Below are positions 12,501 to 25,100 of a stretch of 64,000 nucleotides of DNA, piece by piece (positions within the stretch are counted from its first letter, which is position 1; every line of letters begins with the position of its first letter). The position numbers and the translations under genes are program-made. Origin of the DNA: Zonotrichia leucophrys gambelii (Eukaryota > Chordata > Aves > Passeriformes > Passerellidae); assembly GCF_028769735.1 (NCBI RefSeq), contig NC_088173.1, forward strand, positions 22,260,038-22,324,037, given 5' to 3'. The notes under the pieces are model-generated. The model ran no database searches. It saw only the letters and a program-made list of their open reading frames with translations, and had not been told where the DNA came from.

Positions 12501-15084
12501 AGAGGCTACCTGGAAACCTGCACCACGTACTCTGACCTCCTGTCCTCTTCCACTTCACTCCTTTTCCTGTGCTTCTCATCTGGGGCTTAGCCTTTAAAAA
12601 CCACCAGCCTCTAAAAATGACATTGTTCTGGTGAAGTGGTTAATATTCATCCCCTACATGTGAAATGTCACACACAGTAGTACCTGCTCTGTTGGCTGCT
12701 AGGCTGCTGCTGGCGAACATCACCGCACTTCATTATTTAACAACTTCCTCAGCATTCAGAAACTGTCTGGACTAGTGGACTGAAGGTTATTAACATTTTA
12801 AAATGCCTGCAGCTAATATTTCCAAGTTGTCCAAGACAGTAATTATTGCCCTCATTATTGCTAAATATTAGCATTTGGTCAGATGATATAATCCAACATA
12901 TATTTACAAGCTGGACTTTACATTTATTTTGCATACAAACACTTTTTCCCCCTAAATAAGCCACACTAAATTCCTCTTAAGAGAAACAGGACAAAATATT
13001 AATACCAAATTACCTTTCTTAGGTTTGGATAATGGAGAATACTCCTTTAGAAAGAAAAGGTCAGGGAAAGGTTAACAGGGAAAAACACTAATTGTATGCA
13101 GAATGCATTCTACAGAGTTACAGGATTCTGTTCATTCTGAGGGGGGGGAAAGAATTCCAGATGGTTATTTCAATAAACAGCAGCACACAGACAGCAGCAC
13201 AGTGATGCTCAGGTTGATGCACAGCACCTCATCTAGGCAAGAGAAAAACATCCATTAGCAGCAACCACATCTACATGCACACCTCGACTCAACCAGCATA
13301 ACTATAACAAAACACTTTTCCTCTGTATAGCTAGAAAAAAAGGGTCAGAGTTACCTGAAACTGTAGCAGGTTCCCTAACAAAAGTCTGCTCAAGTCTCCC
13401 TGATTGCAAAGACAGTTTCACTAATAATCATTTTTTGTAACTATCAAGATTGACTGGTGAGAGTTTTTATCTCACTCTCTCAATTTTGTTTATTTTTACA
13501 GACTAACCACAGAGAACCAAGAACCAACATAAACATAGGTTGCAACTGAATTAGCTACCCAAGAATGTGATTCTTACACCTTCACCTACCGAGTCAAACT
13601 GCAGGACCTGGAAGATACACATAATAATTTTCTCCTGGGTGTGTTTCTCCTCAAAATAAGTGCACATGGGTGGCAGACAGACAGGGTTAGATAAAGCTAT
13701 TGTGGTATTTTAAAATTAATTTTTAAATGACTCAGCTAATTCAAAGGGCCATAAGGTCCGTCCAAACAGCAGCCTAGCACCAAAGAGCCTTAACATCTGC
13801 CTTCTGAAAAAGGCAACATCTCTCAGCTGTCCACAAGGTAGCAATTACAGACAAGTCATAGTGCAGAAACACCAAAAGGTTTTTTTCTCTACATTGCTAT
13901 CATTGGAAGTATTGTAATTTCCAGAGATGCTCAAGGGAGCTGGACACAAAAATCCATGGCAGAGTTTATTTTTAAGAAGTCAAATTATCTGGAAAAGAGA
14001 GCACTCAAGTCCTTGGATTGACGTCCCAGCTCTAATGGCAGTAGACAACAAAGCAGCCGGGCATAAAAGTATTGGTTTACACATGAAAAAATATCTTTAC
14101 CTTCCACTCTAAGTTTACACTGACTATTAAACATTCCATAGTAAATAAATCCACAATTTCTGCCACCTCCACTTTGTCAAACAAGCAGCAGCTCACAGAA
14201 GATCCAAGAGATGAAGCTTTATTTCTCAAAACTATTTGGAAATCCAACTAAATACCTCCAGGGTTCCACTAAAAATGAATAATACTTGATTCTGGATGCC
14301 ACCTGTACTTTTAAAGCTGGAATATGGCATTTGAATAATTTATGTGCCAGCTGATTTTCCAGATTACATCTTTAACAGACATAGGGAAAGACTGACAAAC
14401 TGCTACTCACAATTCCAAATATGAAATAATGATTTGGAAAGTACATCCTCATTCTTACAGTCATTTAAGGTATTTTACAGTCCTCCTACACAAAGTGGAG
14501 AAGTTTTGTTTCCTTTCTTAAAGACATCCTCTATTTGTTCAAACTGAGCATGGTTATGCAATGTAGATCCGTATGAATAGTCACTATAGCTCACACTAAC
14601 TGAAGACAGCATTGTGAGGACAGAATAACAAAAAACCCTGAACATATAGAGCATATTCCTGCTGTTTCAAACATTCCATGCTGCCATCAGTACCATTTCA
14701 GTGTCGCTGTGTTAGTCCCAGTTGCCCCAGCACATTTATTCATAACGCAAAATAAAACAGAACCAAAGAAACCGCACACACCCCACAGGATAGAAAGGTC
14801 ATTTTCTTTATTTCATCCAAGTGCAAACAGATGTTTGAATAGAATGGGTTTTTTAACATAAACACAATCAGAGTTCATTTCTAAAGTATGTAATTTCAGT
14901 CGTGTTGTTACTGGGAACTTTATTTTTTTAATAAAAAACAAATGTAAACTACAAACTATTGATTAAATAGTCTCATAAGTAACAAGCTAAGAAAAAAAAT
15001 AAGAAAGGATTCTGGTTTTTTCTTTAATCTCAGCATACTAAGACATGTCAGGGCAATTGCTAAACCACCCTTCAGATTTTGACA
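9518..15084 (-). other. RAPGEF2 intron 1: AT-rich, no exon seen
   Basis: This is AT-rich intronic DNA with short A and T runs (for example the poly-A near 12178-12192) and an imperfect local duplication at 11592-11646. The stretch near 10900-11050 is dense in TAAT/AATTA motifs. No coding exon or RNA gene is recognised. Open frames here are short and resemble nothing known. Confidence 0.6.
11592..11646 (+). repeat. Imperfect tandem duplication (about 30 bp period)
   Basis: The segment TTAATTAGCTAACAGTCA at 11592-11609 recurs at 11622-11640 with one inserted T, and the similarity continues for a few bases (TTTAAT against CTTAAT). It looks like a small replication-slippage duplication. Confidence 0.75.
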
Positions 15085-15112
15085 CTATATGGGATTTATA
15101 AATCCCATATAG
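15085..15112. repeat. Perfect 28-bp palindrome
   Basis: The left half CTATATGGGATTTA at 15085-15098 is followed directly by its exact reverse complement at 15099-15112, with no spacer. The flanking bases do not pair. It could form a 14-bp cruciform or arise from a local inverted duplication. No adjacent terminal repeats identify it as part of a transposon. Confidence 0.95.
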
Positions 15113-18100
15113 CTTTTAGGCTGAAGGAGGAATCTGTCCATAAGCAGCAAGTACACTTTAGTGCTTATGACAGGCTGAATTCCTTTTACCCCTTAAAGCA
15201 TTTTTCTTGCATTGTTCATTACCAAAGTGAATAATGTTGCAATTTTAGAAACTGAGTCCTAGCAGCATAAACCAATCAGAAATAAGAATTACACACACAG
15301 AAACCCTGCAACTATGAAGAGAATAAGAAGAGCAGAGAGAGAATAAAACAGTAGAATGAGAAGAATAAATGAGGGGGAAAAAAGATTTAAAGTTGTAGTT
15401 GATAATAGCTGGGAGATTCTCAGCTGGAGAAAGGAAAAAAGCCTTCTATTCATCAAAGAAAAAGAATTGGGTGATGGTGGTATAATATGCAAGCTGAAAC
15501 ACACAAAAGCTGACCCGCTGTGAGAGGGATGCTGTATTTAACTAGTCAAACATTTTTACTATATCTGGCTTCTTATCAGGTCACTATCTCACACCTACCT
15601 GGAAGATTCTCACTATTTCCTTTATCTGTCTCAGATCAAAAGACAATTTTCTGGTTAGTAGGTGGTCTCACACATCATGTATTTACAGACAGAGATCCCT
15701 TTTGTGGTTTTTCTTCTCTTTTTTGTTTGTTTGTGGTTGGTTAGTTTCAAGCTTTTTAATTACAGGAAAAACGTTTAGCAAGATATTCACAGAAGATCAT
15801 CTTCTCCTGAGAAGATTAATTAAAATGGTAAATTAATCCCCCAGGAATAATTTCCTTTTAATATTGTCAAAGTAAAGAATTTATAAATTAATTAAGTTGG
15901 AATGTATTCGAAAAGCTACTGCATGTGAGTGTTTGTCCCTGAACAGCAGGCTCCTAACTAAAATTTTCTAAATGACTCATGATTGCAGCATCTCCAAGTT
16001 CTGTAAGTGCACTCTGAGCAGGTTATCCTTGCAGAGAAGCTGCAATGCAGGCATTGCAGGGCCATGCTGTCCTTAGAGCTGGAATTTGCTGAAATGACTC
16101 AAAGCCAAGGAGCTGCTCCTGAACACCCTGGTGCTGCCTGCAGACCACCACACCTGATGTCTGTCACTGCAGGCAGTCATAGATCATCTGCAGACACTAC
16201 TTTGTCATTTTTCACGCCTTACAGACACTATTTTGTCTTTTTCTTCTGGGGGAAAACAAAATACAAACCCACACATCCATCACAAAAGACAAATGTTCAT
16301 TCTGATGTTTTAGACAGCAGATACTAAACTAAGACACCAAGCAGCAGATGAAAAAAGGACCATCTTCTGCACACAACATGTAGCCTCTTGTCTTACTTTA
16401 AAGCTGCAAAATCCACTCATTAAATGGAATACAAAATCACACATTTTAACATGCAACTAAGTTCCAGTGGTTTCAAGGCCAACTTTAAACACACAGCAAA
16501 ACACGTGAAAAGATGCCTGCCATCCCTCAACAATTTACAGCTGCAAGACAAGACAGAATTTAGGCAGATGTAAAATGGTTTTTTTGTCATAACTGTAGGT
16601 CCCTGTTATTTTAAACAGTTAGCATTAGGAATACAAGAAAACCATGAAAGCAGCCTAATTATTATGGTGACTACCTGAAACCAAATAAAAGCTGTAAAAA
16701 CAAAAAGTTACTCTCTGTTTGCAAAGTCTATAGAATATTTTGGACCAAAAAAAAGGAACAGGTCCACTAGTTCACAAAACCTCTGATTACTGGAACTCAT
16801 ATGACACTTGGGGTTTTATCTCTTCTGTTAGTTAAATACAGAATTAAAAACTTATATGCCAGTTATCAGGGCACCAGAAAGGTCAAAACAGTATCAAAAC
16901 AGAAAAATATTTTCTTTGTGATTGTTTCCTAAGAAATGCCACACTACTTTTGCAAATAAATTTAGAACATTCTGTTCAGTACTTTGAATTTCAACACCTA
17001 CGAAAACTTTCAGACATACAGAGCTGGCTTCAGAAACCTCTTTCAAGTGGCACTGCACACTGGGGATGAGACAGTTTAACAGTGGCAATTAAACTCGCTG
17101 CTGGTTTTCCTGAAACCTGCTCACCACAACGCATTGCAAAGGCTCCTGAAGCAAATGCAAAGTACTAAACACTCAACAGGCCCATTATGAAAAGTTACAA
17201 AAAAGCCAGATACACAAATATGAAGTTAAACAAAATGTTCAACTACTGTTGATGGGCCTAATTCTAAATCTAGTTTACTGCACATGGAAATACAAAACAA
17301 TACAAAAATAAAATGAGATGACAAAATAGTCATTATAGACTATATAACATACTGTCAAACCCATATTCCAAAAAGGAGTTACTTGCCATCAGAGGTTTCA
17401 ATAAGTAACATAGGTTTAAATAAATTTTACAAGGGAACATCACAAGAAGACTCGGGTGCATGACACTTGTTTAGTTCAAGACTTTAACCAAGTCTTCAAA
17501 TATAACTTAATTTTAAATTCTTTATTTATTCCTCAGATGTACTTTACACTGCATGCTTGCTAAGCAGTCATACCACAAGCATACAAGTTCAGTTGTACTG
17601 CTTCATAAACAATAGTGCAAACCTGAATGACTAAATAAAGCTGTTTGTAAGAAATCAATCCTGAATTTAAGACCTTGCACTGGACCCTTACTATGAAAAA
17701 GACAGTTTAGTCAAAATCTTTCATTGACCTCCCACATCTTTGCTGCCCTCAGGATTGCTGTACTCTCTCAGAGGACTAGTTTAAGTGGCTAAGCCTTTTG
17801 TTAGTAAACTGGGGAGAACCTCTTTCATACACCAGAACTCACCAAAAAGTACATGTTTAATGATCATTCGCTTGTTATTTTCATGACCTCCAAGGTGGGA
17901 GAAACTTTCTAATTTAGGTCCTCCAAGACCTTCCATACTTGGTAGAAGCATGAAGTGGGTAAGCATCTCCTCTAAATGTACCCCTATGTAAACAAAGTCA
18001 TTAAGGCCATCTGAAAATCTAAATGGGAAATGAGTCCTACCAAATAGGATACAGCCTATGTTCCTCTGCCTCCACATAGGAGGCTCTATTAAAATGAGAA

Positions 18101-21100
18101 ATAATTGAAACTGAAGTGGTTACTGTATTCTGTGTTTTAATCAGTCGTGTAAGTCTTGTGGACACCAAGAGATGATTTTTTAAAGTTTCGGTTTTGGAGG
18201 TGAACCAGTATATGCCAGAGTCACAGCATGATACTGCAGAGCTGAAGATCTGTGTTTCATTGTGGAAAAATACTTTCTGTACAGTTCCTTTTGGGAAGGA
18301 GAGGGGACAGGACATTCCAGAAAACCACAACAAGTAGCATTTTTGGAGGAAGGCGCTTCCTGACCTTAGCTTTCAGATAAATCCCAAACTGAAGACATCT
18401 ATAAATAGAAGAAACAGGAAAAGAAATCAAGGAAGATATCAAATGTCATTTGTTTAAAGCAGAACTTTCCTTTCTCCTTAAAAGAAGCTGTGACACAGTT
18501 TTCCTAAAGCAATGCACAGCGTGCAAGTAGCCATGTCTTACCAGCCTGGAGACTGGCCCAGCTATTTCTTCATTATCTCCTGGCTCATTTTACAACCAAT
18601 TTAGAAATATTTTTCACTAGTGTTCATAAGTAACATTCAGACTTTTCAACACACTCAGGCAACTTACCACAGAACTCTCAAAACCATTTTGTCACATTAA
18701 ATTTAACACATTATGATATGGTTGCAAAACTTAATAAGCCCGTCTTCTACTATTTTATGTGTTCTGCAGAGTTGGCAAGTTTTAGATTATTTCTTTTAGA
18801 AACTAAGATTACCCTGGAACAACCAGGGTAGGTAAAATTATCTTGAGAATGGCATTTCAGCAGCTATCTAATAGCAGAGGGGACAGGCCAATATTTGGCT
18901 GACAAATTGCGATAAGCATGCTCTAAAAATAAACAGCGCCTTATGAGGCACCAAACACCACGGAGCTGTGGCTGTGAGGTTTTTTTTTAATATAAAATGG
19001 AAACCTCATGCAGTAAACCAAGGTGCCTTGTGAAGTTACTCATGGTTAACAGAAGCAATACTTCACCTAGAAGCTATTTATGAAGGCCAGGGTAACCATT
19101 AGAGCACCTGTTTCAGACAGACCTCCTTTGTTCAAAAGAAATGTAAGGCAACTCGCCTGCTGGAACGTGGGCCAATGTCAACAGCAAATCCAACTGGATT
19201 TATGCAGGTTGTGTCACCATAAACCACGTTACTTTCGTCATGGCTAAATGTTCGTTCACTATCAAAGCCAAGATGGATTGTAAGAAAGTGCCATTATTTT
19301 CTCTTCACTTTTAAATTCACATAAAATATTCATTCACATAAGAACATTAGACGTCAAACAGCAATGTTTGCTTATCAAACCTGGTAGAAATCTGACATAT
19401 GACAATTCCAATGATGACAAACTCAAAGTTTTTTTATCTTTTGTTTCAGAAATGAAAAATAACCTTTATAAGGTACACTGTATTGCAATTTATAAATAAA
19501 GGAGAGTTTCTTTCTCACTCAGAAATAAATAAATGTGAAATAAATTATTAGCCTAATCACCTTGTTCTAAGTGCTCACCAAGTAAGAAAAATACCTGAAG
19601 TAACGACTAAGGCACAAAATTCAAAAATAACAATAGGGGTTTAGAACGGAAGAAACTACAGGACATCAAATCAATAAGACAGAGGTTAAATCATAGCACA
19701 AGGCTAGGTACAAAGAATGACTACAAGAAGGGAGAAGGACTCATACTTTGCCTGGGCATTCAGAAACCTACTTCAAAATGAAGTATCCTATCCCAAAATT
19801 CAATTTTCTTTATTTTAGGTTCTTAGAACTGTTTTTCAAAGCTAACAGAGCATTTCTACCCCTTTGTGCCATGCACTGCATCGATCACGTTTTCCAGCAA
19901 TATCCTATAGTCTAGAAGTTTCTCAACTATGAAAGTGATATTCCCCTAAAAGTCATCTTAAATTAAAGAGTTGAACAAGACTCTTAAAGAGGATGTAGGA
20001 CAAGTAGAGACCAGCTATCTATCAATAATCAGCCTGATAAAATACAATCTAATAGCACCAAAATAAATGGCTGTCTAAAATACGGCAGATACGGAATATC
20101 CTCCTCTCTTCCACCTTGGCAAACACCTACAACAGAGCTAAAAAACTCTCACCCTTCCCTTGGCACTGTTACCTCAAGCCATTTTTAACAGCTGAGCTGG
20201 AATTGTGCTGCCATCTGATAGTTGTTCAGTGGCCTACGACCAAGGAGCTGGCATCTTCCAACGAAGTCATCTTGAATTAAAACAAGGCATTGGTGCTAAT
20301 TAGCAGCTTTCAGCACTAAGGGAGAAGCCATGGCAAGGACAGAAACTCAATTACCCTCGTTCCAGCAAGCGCCAGCTCCTGGTCAGCATGTAGCTGGCGG
20401 AGCCCCTCGTGTTTCCATATCCATGGCACACATGAAATGCTTCAGTCTCCAGCTCAGACCACTGCGGGCCATTCACACAGAGATCTGACCTTTTCTGCTT
20501 TGTACAAATTTGTAACAAATCCACTGAAGACCCCCAACAAATGTGGTGCACTATGCAGCCATGTGTACCACAGGATCAACGGAGAACACAAAATGCAGCT
20601 CAGACTGAGACCCTCACAACTACTTTCCTGTAACTCAGAGAGAAATCTTTCTCACTGGGAGCGTTTACCATCTGCTCACCAGCTCCTCAGCACCGAATAC
20701 ATGCAAGCCACTTAGTAACTGCACTAATCAAATCTATAGAGAGATTCCGTGTGAACATCATGAACCAGTGCAAAATCTTATTTTCTTGTTTCATACTCAG
20801 ATAGAGTATCATCTATGAACTACACCCCCATTTATTGTTTTTCTTAAGTAATATAATTTCAATTGATGGGTCGCTTACTGCCTTCATTGGTGAAACTGCT
20901 GGTTATTAGCCACCCTCAACAGGAAATCAACAAATGTGTTGTGATCAACTACAGCACTTCAGCTTTCGGCATCTTGTTATGAATTTAGCAACTGGGATAA
21001 GAGCCCAACCATGTTACACACCTTTGCACATATTCTGCTTCAGCAGCATCCAGAACTTGCTTTTTATTTCCAGTTTTTGACACTTTTTGGAGACTGCGGT

Positions 21101-22065
21101 TCCTCCAGAGGTGAAGAAGAATTCCACAGGGAGAGCTCCCGCTGTGGTTTAGGAACAGTATTCCCCAATTTAGTGCTCTTACAGAAACATTCCAAACCAC
21201 ATGGTGCTTACTCACTGTCCCCTTCCCTTCTCTGCAGCAGGATGGAAAGGGGAATTGGAGGCACAAAAGGTAAAGACCACAGGTTGAGATCCAGGTATAA
21301 AAACAACTACAACAGCATAAGAACAGATACAAGAACAAATACATTTTAATTTCGCAGTTAATAGATAAAGTTCAAAGCTATTTCAGCACAAAGCACCATC
21401 ACACATGAACACAATAAAATGCCAGAACTTTGAAATATTGATGTAACTATTTAAACCAAAGTCCGTCTTTTTTTGTTACTATAGCTATGGCACTTTCAAA
21501 AACTGCCTGAGCTACTGCACAAATAGAAGTCAGCAATGGGATGCTGTGTTCTGGCAGCGCCTGCCTGTCCTACAGCACTGGTGAGAGAATTCACTTTGAA
21601 CACCCACAGCACCACCGGCAAGGGACAAAAGAAGTCTGTAATACTGCACAGACAAGCCTCTCTCTCTCAGTTCAAAATGCATCTAAATATTTACTACCAT
21701 GGATGCTGTGTATTCAGACACATCTTTTGACAAACAGCAAAACTCTGCAGAACCATTCAAACGAGTGCTGGCTACTCACATAATGCAATGTGTGACTGAT
21801 TTCTGCAAGGTCATGTATTTTGAGGAAACGTTCTGGGCGGGCAAGGGAATGGTTTCCTGACAAGATGAAGCACTTACCTCAAAGTCAAAACAAAAACAAT
21901 GGAGGGTACATATTTTAGGTACGTCCCAATAGATTTCACACACCAAATGGAAAAATGTGTACGCCTTTTAACTTGCATGCCAACAAAATTAAGCATCATT
22001 GCTTTGTTTTGCCCCCAGGAAGAGAGCCCAGGAGCACCCAATTTTCAAATACTATACAACAAACC
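15113..22065 (-). other. RAPGEF2 intron 1: AT-rich, one possible pseudogene relic
   Basis: Intronic AT-rich DNA. The only protein-like signal is a minus-strand frame at 18037-18333 with an immunoglobulin-like DSGIYW motif, listed separately. Other open frames, such as those near 16007-16327 and the overlapping pair at 20985-21349, resemble no known protein and are compatible with chance. No RNA gene is recognised. Confidence 0.55.
18037..18333 (-). pseudogene. Possible Ig-like domain relic (weak)
   Basis: This minus-strand frame of 98 codons contains, near residues 20-43, KVFFHNETQIF followed by CCDSGIYW. This resembles the E-F strand region of immunoglobulin C2-type domains in Fc-receptor-like proteins, where an FHN segment is followed about a dozen residues later by DSGxYxC. 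Here the conserved final Cys is replaced by Phe, and no matching B-strand Cys/Trp pattern is visible in frame upstream. No transmembrane segment, signal peptide or neighbouring Ig exon is seen. If real, it is a decayed fragment and not a working gene. Chance similarity over about 25 residues is a serious alternative. Confidence 0.2.
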
Positions 22066-22136
22066 AATACAGATAAGATTCAGTATATACACTTTACTGT
22101 ATATATATTCTGTAAATACAGACAAGATTCAGTATA
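22066..22136 (+). repeat. 22-bp near-perfect direct repeat
   Basis: The 22 bases at 22066-22087, beginning AATACAGATAAG, recur at 22115-22136 with a single T-to-C change, 49 bases apart start to start. The sequence between is AT-rich with a short TA run. The likely origin is a local duplication. Confidence 0.85.
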
Positions 22137-25100
22137 ACAATATATCACAAAAACCCAAGCCCCGAGCCTTAGCATCTCCCTCACCCAATTCAGTGAATGC
22201 AAAGGTGCCCCTTAAGTTTTAAAAAAAAATCTCATCAAGAGAAAATACATCAAGAATAAATAATGTCATAGCATTACATCCAGTTGACTTTTTTTTATAC
22301 TTATAAACAGTGTTTGAAAATGGAGCACCATATACTCTCTGGGAGAGGTTAAGGTATTTCAGAGGTTCCTACACACAACCATAAGCATTTCTTTTCAATC
22401 TCTTGTATCATAGGTCTTCACACCTTCAGCTGCACCGACACAAACATTTGAAGCCACAATCTAAACCAGACTGAGTCACTTAAATTTTAGAAAATAAAAA
22501 CCCTACTACACAATTTCTCAAAAGTAAGGTCCTTTTCTTCTGTTCAGCTAACAAGACTGTATCACTTATCCTGTTATTTTTGCAGCCTCACAAACAGCTG
22601 GACGGGCAGGAATGAGGCAGGAGAGGACATCAGCACGGAAAACACAGTGAGTGAGCAGCTTCGGTGGGTGCCTGGCATCCTGCCAGCACCAGCCTACTGC
22701 AACTACCTCTGCTGCTAAAGAAATACAATGAACCACAAGAGAGTCAGCCTTTGGTTTCAGCAAGTCAAACCTCAAGCAGATATTGGTGGTACAGCCTTGT
22801 TTTCCCATCGACTGCTTACAAACCACATTTGTGTAACACTCTTTCTCACTTCTCTAAGTTTTGAGTTATTTTTTGTGTAACAGGGCAAAAAGTGTGAATG
22901 ACTAATTTCAGATAGAAAAGGCTATACCAATATTTTTTCCCAACTACAGTAAAAGCAAAATAAAGATGGGAGACCAGTATTCCTAACAATAAAGAACTGC
23001 AAATATAAACTAAAAAACAAAACAACAAACTACTAAGCAAACAATTCACAGGTAACAGGAAATACCCTCCCATTTAGAAACCCAAAACTACTACATAATA
23101 AATATTTTTATTAAGCAAAGTTTATTTTAAATTTAAGACATACAAAAAAGCAAGCAAACAGAAACAAACAGCCCGGTAAAGACAGTCAACAACAGACATG
23201 CTCCACAAATGTGTCTTCCATGAAACTTAATACACATTCCCAGGTAATTTACACTGAAACCAGATGCTGTTTCATTGTGTTGTTCATGTTTATCAGAATA
23301 CACACAAATAAGAGAAAAATTGGAAAATCATGCTGTCCACAGAAATATTAATATCAGAATATTCCTTTAATTTTTATCAGAGCTGAAAAGCCTACTGATG
23401 CCTTTTTTCCCCCCCGCTAAAAGCATTTAAATATTTTAATTTTTTTTATTCCTTTAGTGTTTTGCTCAGGTAATGATATACATGCTGACCTTTACTGTTG
23501 ACTAGAATTCCTTAGAACTGCTCTAAATCAAATATTTAATCACTCTTACTCAGGTCAGACAAGACAGACACACACAAAGAAACACATCTACAGCTCTATG
23601 GGCGTAACAGAGATACCCAGAGAGAACAAATAGCTAATTTTAACTGCAAACAAAGCTGTAAGAAAAGCACTGCAGTAGGGCTCCTCTCTCTCCCTTTTCA
23701 AGAAAAGTGGTCAACTTCACCAACTTCAGAAAAAGGGAAGCAGAGCACCACTTCCATTTTGAGACTAATTCAAATACACCCCTTCATGCAAAATATACCC
23801 AGCAAATTAAATCTCCACACTGGCTGCAGCAAACAAGGCGCGCAAGCTCAGCTGCCCCTCACAAAGCATCTTTGTAGAGCTATCTTTCTGCCAGTGCTCC
23901 TTTTGAATTCCCAAACAATACCTCGCAAAAATTAGATCTCCTACTGTGGGAAAGTTCCCAAAACACAAGCCAAAATATATTTTCTCATGAGGATACAAAA
24001 AACCCTCAATGAGGAAGTCAAAGTTCTTACAATGACTGTTCAGTGTACATATACTCATTCTTGAAACATGCTAACAGATTAAGTAGCAACATTCTGATTT
24101 AGAGAAAAAAAAATTAAAATCAGATCAGTAGTTCAACAGAATGAATAGCTACTGCTAGTAGTTACTACTCAGTAATTTGCATAAGCATAGACTTTTAAAA
24201 ACTTTTGCACATACAGGCTTTTTAAAACAATGGATGTCAAGAAACAATTATTTATCAAAAAAACCTTAGCTAAGGGATATTGTAATAAGTGTAAAATAAA
24301 TGAATCATCTTTAGAGGTTACACTTAAATCATCTTTTTTTTTTCCCCCCTCAGGTACCAAGGGTTCTCCATGAATAAACACAGATAATCCACAGGAGACT
24401 CCAACCTCCTACTAAAGAAAAAACATGATCTTGGGAAAATGCTTGTATGTCCTTTACTTTTGCTGACCTACACTTTTACACCCAAGACATGAAAGAGCTT
24501 TCAGTCCTTTTGGTCTCAGAAGCCCAGCAGACGATTTTGCTCATTACTAGTTCTGGCAGAAGAGCAAGCCAATCCACAGCAAGCAGTCTTGCTTCAGCAT
24601 AATCCTCCTCCACCAAAGCTTTTCCTGCAGCACCACGGGCTACACCCCACACCAGCGGGGTGGGTGAGGATGGGTGGGAGCATCCTGGTCCTTTGGCATC
24701 ACAGAGGCACAGACACGTGTTCTGATGTCTGAACAGCACCTCAGGAAGCAAGTGGACAAAACAAGCTTGGACTGAGTAGAAGATCCCTGGGCTTTTGGCC
24801 CAGCACCGCTCACTTCAGTACATTTCCTAGGCAAGAATGCCACAGAAAAGCTCCCAGTTTTTAAGTGCAGGAAAGAGACTGTGTCCACAAAGGCTGAGAA
24901 AAACATGGTCACAGGAAGATACTCAGCCCAAACCCAGGGCAAACACTTCTTCAGCCACTGCAGGGCAGAAATCAAAAGCAAACTCTACCAAACAGATAAT
25001 TAATCAAGTAGGAAATTACACAGAGCTTATCGGCGCTGCAGTTAAACCCTCACTTTCCCAGTTTCAAACCGGCTCGGATACGGACAGCCAACCGAGCTGC

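Noticed and set aside
20985..21349. Overlapping ORFs of 119 codons (minus) and 112 codons (plus)
   Set aside because: They lie opposite each other over the same bases. Neither resembles a protein, and a low stop density in a short stretch explains both.
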